A stretch of DNA of 34,303 nucleotides, from the NCBI GenBank assembly GCA_009377845.1, contig WHTE01000018.1, positions 1-34,303 on the forward strand. The letters are read 5' to 3'. A program made the translations under genes and the position numbers. The notes under the pieces are model-generated. The model worked only from the letters and a program-made list of their open reading frames with translations, searched no databases and was not told the DNA's origin. How positions within the stretch are numbered: position 1 is the first letter of the stretch; the number at the start of each line of letters is the position of its first letter. Positions 1 through 6,140 of this stretch are shown in pieces. This stretch comes from Nitrospirales bacterium. GTDB taxonomy: Bacteria; Nitrospirota; Nitrospiria; Nitrospirales; UBA8639.

Positions 1-140
1 CGTGTTGCGGCCTGTTCGGCTCCGGCAAAATTGGGTATCCGTCCGTGCGGAGGAAAAGGGAAACGGGCCACCCGCTCAGCCTGCAGGCGATCCCAGACCT
101 CCTTGCGCGCCGCATCTTTATTCGAAAACCGCTTTCTCAT
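1..140 (-). CDS. 5-formyltetrahydrofolate cyclo-ligase-like protein, N-terminal part (cut by window edge)
   Basis: Reading the minus strand from the ATG at 138-140 gives 46 uninterrupted codons up to the window edge. The peptide contains KDAARKEVWDRLQAE followed by FPFPPHGRIPNFAGAE. This spacing of a charged helix, VWD, and a HGRIPNFAGAE segment is what I recall for the start of MTHFS/5-formyltetrahydrofolate cyclo-ligase-like proteins, which belong to folate one-carbon metabolism. The body of the protein lies outside the window, so catalytic residues cannot be checked. No clear ribosome binding site precedes the ATG, so the start is provisional. A diverged relic of the same N-terminus lies at 961-1101 on the same strand, on the other side of the toxin-antitoxin pair. 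Confidence 0.6.
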   Translation of the reverse strand, partial: MRKRFSNKDAARKEVWDRLQAERVARFPFPPHGRIPNFAGAEQAAT

Positions 141-294
141 CGTATTACAACTTTGCCCCAGCAAATGATACGCGAATAGCCAGTCCGCGAAGGAGCGTCC
201 CGCCCTTAGTGAATACCTCTGTTCGAGCTTCACCCATTCTCTTGAGCGCTTTACTTTTACCTGATAAAGTAAAGCTTGAAAAGGAGGACAGTTC

Positions 295-513
295 ATGGCC
301 ATTCAAAAACTCAGTAGCAAAAATCAAATTGTGCTTCCCAAAGAAGCGCGACAAGCCATGGGGGTAAAGGGAGGCGATGAGTTGCTCGTGGTCGTAAAAA
401 ATGACCTGACCATCGTGATGCCAAAACCCAAGCGCTATACCCGGGCTTTGCGTGGCCTGACAAAAGGAACCTACCCGTCCGGCTATCTTAAACGAGAACG
501 CAAGTCGTGGTAG
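295..513 (+). CDS. vapB: AbrB/MazE-type antitoxin (VapB-like)
   Basis: This 72-residue protein begins with a swapped-hairpin AbrB/MazE DNA-binding motif: residues 2-30 contain KLSSKNQIVLPKEAR and then a GDELLVVV segment. Proteins of this type neutralise a cognate PIN toxin and repress their own promoter. The C-terminal tail, rich in Arg, Tyr and Lys, is the likely toxin-binding part. A strong ribosome binding site (AAGGAGG, 279-285) stands nine bases before the ATG. The stop codon overlaps the start of the downstream PIN-domain gene, the usual antitoxin-first arrangement with coupled translation. The family call is secure; the name VapB rests on the partner. Confidence 0.9.
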   Translation: MAIQKLSSKNQIVLPKEARQAMGVKGGDELLVVVKNDLTIVMPKPKRYTRALRGLTKGTYPSGYLKRERKSW

Positions 514-962
514 ACAAGGTGCCCTTGAAAGGTCTGCCGCCCGATCGTGCGCGGATTGGAATTGATACCAACGTCTTCATCTATTTCCTCAAAGATCATT
601 CACGCTACGCCCCATGGTGCGCCTCATTATTTGATCTCATCGAACACGGTCGCAATCCGGCTGTCACGTCCACCATCACACTCTTGGAGCTGTTGGTGCA
701 ACCGTACCGTGAGCGAAAAGAAGAGCTGGCCCAGAAAATATTCGCCCTCACCGGCACATACCCCAAACTCGATTGGGTTCCTGTGACGATGGATATAGCC
801 GACCGGGCTGCCGAACTACGCGCGCGTTACCGCCTCAGCACGCCGGATTCCATCCAATTGGCCACGGCCATCAACCACAAGGCCAAATACTTTTACGGGA
901 ATGATCGGTCTCTTCGACGAGTGAACGAGATTCAATGCCTCATTCTGGATGATGTAACCTGA
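507..962 (+). CDS. vapC: PIN-domain ribonuclease toxin (VapC-like)
   Basis: A 151-residue PIN-domain protein starting at GTG 507 and overlapping the antitoxin stop. The acidic residues expected of a VapC-type Mg2+-dependent RNase are visible: D20 in IDTNVF, E61 in TLLELL, D114 in TPDSIQLATA, and N132/D133 in YGNDRSL. Length and motif spacing are normal, so the toxin looks intact. Together with the preceding AbrB-type antitoxin it forms a complete type II toxin-antitoxin module. VapC family members cleave tRNA or rRNA; the target here cannot be read from sequence. The module is embedded among gene remnants, which suggests it arrived as an insertion. Confidence 0.92.
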   Translation: MVDKVPLKGLPPDRARIGIDTNVFIYFLKDHSRYAPWCASLFDLIEHGRNPAVTSTITLLELLVQPYRERKEELAQKIFALTGTYPKLDWVPVTMDIADRAAELRARYRLSTPDSIQLATAINHKAKYFYGNDRSLRRVNEIQCLILDDVT

Positions 963-1101
963 CTCGACTCGGGTAGGCTGCCAGCTCCTTGTTCCCGGCC
1001 GCATAATTAGGGAACCCGCCCGTATGGGGAAAAAGGAAAGCGGACAAACCCTCAGCCTGCTGCTGGTCCCAAACCACTTTGCGAAACTCAGCTTTGGGCG
1101 C
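961..1101 (-). pseudogene. Relic of a second cyclo-ligase-like N-terminus
   Basis: Translating the minus strand from about 1101 gives APKAEFRKVVWDQQQAEG, then a FLFPHTGGFPNYAAGNKE stretch. It matches the N-terminal segment of the cyclo-ligase-like gene at 1-140 in order and spacing (KEVWDRLQAE; FPFPPHGRIPNFAG), but is diverged and lacks the body of the protein. It runs directly into the DUF488 remnant with no start codon of its own. The two similar segments lie on either side of the vapBC module. Confidence 0.55.
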
Positions 1102-1108
1102 ATGGTTT

Positions 1109-1393
1109 TTAAAGGCACAATCGGCCTCCCAACGCCGGCATGTGCCGATACTGGATTCCTGCATCTGCGAGACTCTTGGCCAGAGCTTCTGAATGAAATT
1201 GAGGATTGCGGCGAGAATACGGAGTCATACGGACGTCGGCCAGGACTTGTATGCCGTGCGTCTGGAGGGGCCCGATGAATTCCTCAATGGGCCGCGTCGA
1301 ATGATCGATGGTCCATAGCTCCGAGAGTGTTGGAGTCTCAGGCGATTGAGGGTGGAGAAGCGTGTTATGTCCATTGGAAAAGTTGTTCGGCAT
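1109..1393 (-). pseudogene. Truncated DUF488-family protein
   Basis: The 94-residue reading frame contains ELWTIDHSTRPIEEFIGPLQ, then LADVRMTPYSRRNPQF and a YRHMPALGGR end. DUF488 proteins begin with a TIGHS segment, then DVR..P.SR..PQF and LGGRR. Here the Gly of TIGHS is Asp, and the protein stops just after the LGGR motif, so the second half of a normal protein of about 150-190 residues is missing. The sequence that follows belongs to another gene family (the cyclo-ligase-like relic at 961-1101). I read it as a broken gene. Confidence 0.7.
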
Positions 1394-1422
1394 CTTTCAG
1401 AATATCCATTGGCACGTCGTAG
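1376..1422 (-). repeat. Diverged repeat, copy A (remnant of a lost gene end)
   Basis: About 47 bases match 5909-5955 at roughly 81% identity by eye. On the minus strand the two copies encode YDVPMDILKDAEQ and YEVPVDILEDAEQ, with several differences silent or conservative. The conserved frame is therefore probably the minus strand. No complete gene containing it is present in the window. Confidence 0.55.
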
Positions 1423-1932
1423 TAGGTTTATTGAGGTTCTGCTCGTCAGATTTTGGGCGAACAGATCAAGCATATAATTATCTTATCCCTTATTTGACGC
1501 ACTCGGCGAGTGAGAAAGTGACGGGAATTTATCCGATATGGGAGATTCATGTCGTGCAGGACTTGAAACGTTTGCGGCAATCAATGCCACCTCTCACTGA
1601 TTCTCTTACGATTGCAGCGCGTAATTCCCAGGTTTGTCGAAGTTTCCTTTGAAAGCAACAGTGCGTGGAAGGTTCGGACCCGTAGCAGTTGCTTCTGGAC
1701 CGCCGAGGAAATCCGGCGTTGCTTGAACTTAGCCATCCCTCTCACAAAAGCGATGAAATGCATCCAAGAGATAGAGATCTAGGAGAAATAGCCAGCTAAC
1801 TGCTAGCTCTTAGAGTGAATTGCAGTGTACTGAATTGCGCCGAATTGCGTTTAAACCCTGTCTGAAACCCCTTGAAAACTGTGCCATTTCTGACGGTAAT
1901 TGCGCCGAATTACGCCGCATTGACACTTCTTG
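1423..1932. other. Gene-poor stretch with short direct repeats
   Basis: I see no convincing gene. Two near-identical copies of ATTGCGCCGAATT[G/A]CG lie at about 1834-1849 and 1899-1914, and a GGCGCAATT at 1943-1951 resembles part of the same unit in the opposite orientation. On the minus strand the repeats read RRNSAQ and RRNS, downstream of the stop of the AlbA_2-like remnant, so they may be the decayed end of that gene rather than regulatory sites. Confidence 0.4.
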
Positions 1933-2651
1933 CTAACTTTTTGGCGCAATTGTAACCGGGCCGGTTCCTGGGAACCACCGGGAAGATTTGGTTTTCCCAG
2001 TGACGGAAACTAATCCCGCAGATTTGAGTTCTCGCAACAATTTCTGCACCTGATCACGGGTCAGTTGGGGAAGCACCTGCAACAGATCCTGCAGTCTGCT
2101 CCCTTCCTGTCTAAAGTGTTCAATGTGCTGAAGCAAAAGTGCTTTATTCGTCTCACGGTCCAGTCCTCGCTTGTGCGTATAGACACCCTTCTTGCCAAGA
2201 AACGCATAAAAACGCCTTGAGAGAATCGGTTTGGCTCCACGTCCACGTCCCGTCAGTTCGACGATACCACGGTCTTTGAGTAACCCCAGACGGTCTTTGA
2301 GATCCTGCGGAACCGGCTCTTCCCGTTGTACAGAGTCCAATACCAGGAAGTCCTGTGTTGTGAATGGACCCAAACCTTCCTGGGTCACATGCTGGAGGAA
2401 CGTCAAAAAGCGTGGATTTGCACTTCGCCTTTCAGAGTGAGGCTCACCTGGAAGTCGTCCGTTCCTGTGAAATCCGGGCGAGGCTTGCTTTCCTTAATGG
2501 ACTCTTCAAACATCCGATCTGCCCCTTGGCCAGACCGTTCGACGAGTCCACACCGTGCAAACGCTTCGGCCATCCTCCGATTACGCGGAGACTGACGCAA
2601 CAGAATATTCTCCGGCGTGATACCAGGAGGGGAACCCTCCGGGACTGACAC
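1933..2651 (-). pseudogene. AlbA_2/RecG-like regulator, N-terminally truncated and frameshifted
   Basis: Two overlapping minus-strand frames form one protein. The first part (2651 to 2403) has GITPENILLRQSPRNRRMAE and RCGLVERSGQGADRMFEE, typical of the C-terminal half of Schlafen AlbA_2-domain transcriptional regulators. The second (2406 to 1933) continues with LSRRFYAFLGKKGVYTHKRG and a winged-helix-like end. The frames meet at a run of five T on the minus strand; one more T would restore AFLTFLQHVTQEG. The N-terminal AlbA_2 nucleic-acid-binding domain is absent upstream of 2651. This is therefore doubly broken, unless the frameshift is a sequencing error. Confidence 0.75.
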
Positions 2652-2834
2652 TTACCCAGCTAGCGTCTAAAAAGATGCTGACACCATTATTCATTCAGAA
2701 AGGTGATGGTATCGCCATTGGCAATGTGAATGACTTTGGCTTGAAAAGATGAGGTATCGACACTACTTAGAAAAGAAAACCCCAAAAGACAGGAAAAAGA
2801 AAAGGGACGTTCTTCGTATTTTTGAGTGAAGCTC

Positions 2835-4814
2835 TTAATCAGACCTGGGAAGTAGGTGTGGTATACCTAGAGGTAACCATGGGGGTGATTTTTTCTCTTT
2901 ACATGGTTCAGGCCGGGTAAGACCTTCGGGAAGTTTAGTGTATTTATCTACGCAGGCTTGGTTGATTTGAGGTTGGGTAAGGTGTTTGGCGAGATTTAAA
3001 TTCGCCGCTCGGAGTTTGGCCCCATACAGATTCGCCCCCTGCAGGTTGGCCGTCTGCAGGTCCGCCTCCTGCAGGTTGGCCTCGTACAGGAACGCCCCCT
3101 GCAGGTTGGCCATCTGCAGGTTAGTCTCCTGCAGGTTGGCATGGAACAGGAAGGCCCCCTGCAGATTGGCCAACGAAAGGTCCGCCCCCGACAAGTTTGT
3201 CCCGCTCAGTCTCGCCCCCGACAAGTTTGTCTCCCTCAGTTTCGCCCGCTGCAAGTTGGCCATTTGCAGGCGGGCCTTCTGCAGATTGGCCCTTGACAGG
3301 TCCGCGTTGACAATGAACGCACCTACCATGTTTGCATTTTGGAGGTTTGCATTTTGGAGCTTGGCACCCTTTACGAGTGGAATTTCATCCGGTAGTTTTT
3401 CTTCCTGTCCCGTCCAGGTTGGTGGTTTGGTAGAAATATCTGCCTCCTCAAGATTGGCGTACGTCCGGTATCCGAAATAGTCGAACAATCGTGGGAGGAG
3501 TATTAGACCATCGTGCCACTCGTATGGAATCATTTCGGGAGGGGAGGTGGATAAATCCTCCCAAGAATTAATGGGCTGGTATAGGCGGACTCCTTCTATT
3601 GTCCAAATAGAGAGCGTCAAAAATGATATAAGGCACAGTCCCAGGATTCCGAGCGTTAAAGAAGAATGCTGATAGGCTTGGAGACTTTTCATTTTCTCTT
3701 TCCACGACAAAGAAGAAGTCCTTTCACCACGCAAAGTCTTTGCTGCCAATCGATAGAGTAAAAGGGCTGCCGTGATACTGACCGCCAATACCCCTACATG
3801 GAGGGAGGTTCCCACCCAATCATGCCGAGGTACATACCGTAACCAAAAGAGCAGAAAGGTGAAGGGGACTAACCACCAGGCAAGCAGGATGGAAATACCT
3901 GTTTGGATTCGAGATAGGGCCGGACGGTGTTCTTTCAGGATCTGAACATGAGAGCGCACCATGCCACTGATAAGCCAGGGATAGACTTTTTCGTCCAAGG
4001 CTTCCCCATTGGGAAAAACTGCCGGTAATTGTGAAAGGCGTTCCCATAACCGTTGTAGGTACAAATGAAACCAAATGTAAAGACTTAGCAGGATGAGTGG
4101 AGCTGCCGCATAGAATCCGACAATGGGGATGTTGGTTTGAATGATAGGAAGTGAGGACGACCGTGAATTGGTGATGAGTTCCACATCCGTGGTTGTGGAA
4201 ATGGTCAACCAACAATATACACAGCTCAGGAGAAGAGAGAGAAAGAGTTTTTTGGAACATTGGGAAATTTTCTCAATCTGGGTGAGTCCCTCGAATTTGG
4301 CGATGTCGGCAGGCAATTTCGCGCCGGAGACATTGGCCCCAGCTAATTGGCTGGATTGGAGACCTTTTACATCAGTGAGGTTGGCATCTTGCAGATAAGC
4401 TTCTCGTAGAATGGTGGCATTGAGGTCTGCTTGTAAGAAAGCAGTCTCTTCAAGATGGGCCCCCTGAAGGTTCACTTTAAAAAGACTTGCATTTTTAAAT
4501 TTTGACTTTTGAAGATGGGCTCCTTGAAGGTTGGAATAATTAAAACAAACTTCTTCAAAGTCGGTCTCTTGGATATAGGCCCCCTGGAGATTGGCTGCCA
4601 TAACCTTAGCCTTAAAGAAGTCCGCACCGTTTAAAATGGCTCCCCGCAGATTTGTTTCTATAAAATTTGCCTGCTGGAATTTTGCATTCATAAGAACCGC
4701 CTCTGAGAGGTTGGCCCCCGATAGGTCTACCTTAGCCACTCCATGTTGCTCCCTCCACTTATTCCAAGCCTCAACGCCCTGCTCAAGAATTTTTAAATGT
4801 TCTGGGTTGGCCAT
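2835..4814 (-). CDS. Pentapeptide-repeat membrane protein
   Basis: I place the start at the ATG at 4812-4814 because MANPEHLKILEQGVEAWNKW is a recurrent opening of this family; an in-frame ATG at 4944-4946 would add 44 residues. The 659-residue protein has a first pentapeptide block (about residues 30-165, A(D/N)LXX units). A middle part follows with about five hydrophobic segments (near 190-205, 229-250, 306-326, 334-354, 385-406). A second, more regular pentapeptide block occupies about 483-610. The two right-handed beta-helices therefore flank a membrane domain, probably as soluble arms. Function is unknown; pentapeptide proteins range from DNA-gyrase mimics to scaffolds. The second block is encoded by DNA with visible 15- and 60-base repeats. 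Confidence 0.88.
   Translation of the reverse strand: MANPEHLKILEQGVEAWNKWREQHGVAKVDLSGANLSEAVLMNAKFQQANFIETNLRGAILNGADFFKAKVMAANLQGAYIQETDFEEVCFNYSNLQGAHLQKSKFKNASLFKVNLQGAHLEETAFLQADLNATILREAYLQDANLTDVKGLQSSQLAGANVSGAKLPADIAKFEGLTQIEKISQCSKKLFLSLLLSCVYCWLTISTTTDVELITNSRSSSLPIIQTNIPIVGFYAAAPLILLSLYIWFHLYLQRLWERLSQLPAVFPNGEALDEKVYPWLISGMVRSHVQILKEHRPALSRIQTGISILLAWWLVPFTFLLFWLRYVPRHDWVGTSLHVGVLAVSITAALLLYRLAAKTLRGERTSSLSWKEKMKSLQAYQHSSLTLGILGLCLISFLTLSIWTIEGVRLYQPINSWEDLSTSPPEMIPYEWHDGLILLPRLFDYFGYRTYANLEEADISTKPPTWTGQEEKLPDEIPLVKGAKLQNANLQNANMVGAFIVNADLSRANLQKARLQMANLQRAKLRETNLSGARLSGTNLSGADLSLANLQGAFLFHANLQETNLQMANLQGAFLYEANLQEADLQTANLQGANLYGAKLRAANLNLAKHLTQPQINQACVDKYTKLPEGLTRPEPCKEKKSPPWLPLGIPHLLPRSD
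3036..3187 (-). repeat. Tandem 15/60-base repeats within the pentapeptide gene
   Basis: The + strand carries repeated CTGCAGGTTGGCC-type units in steps of 15 bases. A higher-order unit of 60 bases begins TCCTGCAGGTTGGC at 3067 and again at 3127. Near-identity at DNA level suggests recent duplication of pentapeptide coils. Confidence 0.75.
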
Positions 4815-4916
4815 AAGGTTGTCTTCAGAAAACGGTCTTTGGTTGGACGAGGTGATGAGAAATTCCACCATACAAAATTTTGAGATTAAAAGAAATGTAG
4901 GAGGGAAGAAATAGGT

Positions 4917-4940
4917 GTACTGGAACATTTTCTCCAGTAC
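4917..4940. promoter_or_regulatory. Perfect 8-bp inverted repeat upstream of the pentapeptide gene
   Basis: GTACTGGA (4917-4924) and TCCAGTAC (4933-4940) are perfect inverted copies separated by eight bases. They lie about 100 bases upstream of the chosen start of the minus-strand pentapeptide gene. This could be an operator or an RNA hairpin; no promoter was firmly recognised beside it. Confidence 0.35.
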
Positions 4941-5059
4941 AGGCAAAAGAGGGGAAAGGGGTTGTGAGTCTTTTAATGAAGGAAAATGATTGCTAGAAGC
5001 ATGGCAGGCTTGTGAGCAAGCATTGCGGAATTCCTCTACACGGGAATAATCTCCCTCTC

Positions 5060-5371
5060 ATGGCGCAAGCTCCATTAATCGAACAAGAACTTACAGCGGC
5101 AGAGGCAGCGATGAAAATCGGCAATGACGGCAAGGCGCGTGTTTGTGCGCGACGGGCGGTGGCTCTTGTGGATGAAACCTGGCTGGCGAAACGATCTGAC
5201 CGACCCTTTCGTGGGGATTCCCTGGCGCATCTTCGCCGGATTCAGGAGGATCTGTCTCTCCCCCTTTCCATCCGACAGACGGCTGAACGCTTGAGTACGA
5301 CCGTCACCAGGAAAGACTCAGCCCCATTCACCATCGACCCCCTTGGCGACGCCAAAATCATGATTGAATGA
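5060..5371 (+). CDS. Small conserved helical protein, copy 1 (function unknown)
   Basis: From the ATG at 5060-5062 this encodes 103 residues; an upstream in-frame ATG at 5012 would add 16 residues not shared by the paralogue. The protein is nearly all helical and contains LIEQELTAAEAAMKIGN, GKARVCARRAVAL, RGDSLAHLRRIQ and a TTVTRKDSAPF end. About four fifths of its residues match the protein at 12466-12792. It recalls small helical proteins of the kind found beside nucleotidyltransferase or toxin modules, and RGDSLAH has RX5H spacing. I would not call it a HEPN protein on that alone. The two copies bracket the TPR-PIN island in direct orientation. Confidence 0.75.
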   Translation: MAQAPLIEQELTAAEAAMKIGNDGKARVCARRAVALVDETWLAKRSDRPFRGDSLAHLRRIQEDLSLPLSIRQTAERLSTTVTRKDSAPFTIDPLGDAKIMIE

Positions 5372-5585
5372 CCCTCCGTAATAGCATATGACGCAATTTG
5401 AATTTGCCCTTACGCAAAGAGTTAGACATCATGTCTCCGCTCTCTTCATTCCAGTTTTCACAATGATCGACAGAACCCTGTACCCCGGTAAGACCGTATT
5501 TTGAAGAAACGAATGCTGCGTTGATCGATACCAGAGAGAATGCCATCATATGGAAATCATTTTCCACAAAAGATTGGAGGGTGTT

Positions 5586-5816
5586 GTGGCACAGATCCTT
5601 GTTCGGCAAATCGATGAGAAAGTCGTGGACCGGCTCAAGAAGCGAGCCAGAGAGCATGGTCGTTCGCTTGAATCTGAAGTCAGGACCATTCTTGAAGAAG
5701 CCGTGCCCGACTATGAGGGGACGTGGAAACGGATTGAGCAATTTCAGAAGCGATTAAGGAAGTCTGGCCGGAAATTCAGCGACAGCGCTGCGTTGATCCG
5801 TGCAGATCATCCATAG
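5586..5816 (+). CDS. FitA/VapB-type ribbon-helix-helix antitoxin, apparently orphan
   Basis: I place the start at GTG 5586, because the well-placed GGAGG at 5576-5580 precedes it and the protein then opens MAQILVRQIDEKVV, as FitA-type antitoxins do. The 76-residue protein has a ribbon-helix-helix fold in residues 3-40 (ILVRQIDEKVVDRLKKRA, then HGRSLESEVRTILEEA). Its C-terminal tail contains FSDSAALIRADH, the type of segment that plugs a PIN toxin active site. A PIN toxin gene normally starts a few bases after the stop. Here only a short chimeric frame follows (5829-5999), so the toxin has been lost. It may still bind DNA or neutralise a related toxin elsewhere. Confidence 0.85.
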   Translation: MAQILVRQIDEKVVDRLKKRAREHGRSLESEVRTILEEAVPDYEGTWKRIEQFQKRLRKSGRKFSDSAALIRADHP

Positions 5817-5828
5817 CCCACAGTCTTC

Positions 5829-5999
5829 ATGATCCAGAAGAATCTGATGGAACAGGAACTTTCGATGGCCGAAGAAGCGTTGAAGATCGGCAGGCTTGTT
5901 GGGCTTACTGGGGAAATTGTTCGGCATCTTCCAAAATATCCACGGGCACTTCATAGTTATGATTCTGAGTCTGTTAATTATGATACCTCAGGTCAATGA
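5829..5999 (+). pseudogene. Chimeric short frame: start of the small helical protein family joined to foreign sequence
   Basis: A 56-codon frame begins 12 bases after the antitoxin stop. Its first part, LMEQELSMAEEALKIG, matches the N-terminus of the small proteins at 5060 and 12466 (LIEQELAAAKEALKIG). The rest does not: it reads through the repeat shared with 1376-1422, whose conserved coding frame is on the other strand. I read it as a recombination junction that destroyed a third copy of the small gene, or as decay at the place of the missing toxin. Confidence 0.5.
5909..5955 (-). repeat. Diverged repeat, copy B
   Basis: Second copy of the segment at 1376-1422. On the minus strand it encodes YEVPVDILEDAEQFPQ followed by a stop, and upstream of it the frame is broken by a stop. 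It is probably the 3' end of a lost small gene. Confidence 0.55.
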
Positions 6000-6000
6000 T

Positions 6001-6029
6001 TTGACACAGAAGGGGATGAATCCTAGATT
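6001..6029 (+). promoter_or_regulatory. Candidate sigma-70 promoter of the TPR-PIN cluster
   Basis: A perfect TTGACA (6001-6006) is followed after 17 bases by TAGATT (6024-6029), four of six matches to the -10 consensus. It lies 112 bases before the first gene of the cluster. Confidence 0.55.
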
Positions 6030-6051
6030 GTTTACGTTTTCCTGTTTTCTT

Positions 6052-6065
6052 GATAATTGATTATC
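6052..6065. promoter_or_regulatory. Palindrome in the cluster leader (possible operator)
   Basis: GATAAT-TG-ATTATC is a perfect inverted repeat about 20 bases downstream of the candidate -10 box, a position where a repressor could block transcription. No repressor gene is obvious next to it except the orphan ribbon-helix-helix antitoxin at 5586-5816. Confidence 0.35.
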
Positions 6066-6140
6066 TTATAAACCGTCCGTTTTCTGTTGAGATGTTCATG
6101 CTAAGAATGTCCCATTTTAAAGAGTCGCGGAAATAGCAGT

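Noticed and set aside
2-367. 121-codon + strand frame at the window start
   Set aside because: It is a shadow: the minus strand at 1-140 encodes a recognisable cyclo-ligase-like N-terminus and the antitoxin starts in another frame at 295.
3016-3320. Periodic repeats that could suggest a CRISPR array
   Set aside because: The 15-base period without unique spacers, in frame with A(D/N)LXX coding, shows pentapeptide repeats rather than CRISPR.
2986-3480. 164-codon + strand frame rich in Arg, Ala, Cys opposite the pentapeptide gene
   Set aside because: Its regular pattern is the antisense of the pentapeptide repeats; composition is implausible for a protein.
5060-5371. HEPN toxin assignment of the small helical protein based on RGDSLAH (RX5H)
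   Set aside because: The spacing alone is weak, the surrounding pattern is not clearly HEPN, and no nucleotidyltransferase partner is adjacent.
5358-5741. 127-codon minus-strand frame over the FitA antitoxin region
   Set aside because: It overlaps the convincingly recognised antitoxin on the opposite strand and has no known similarity.
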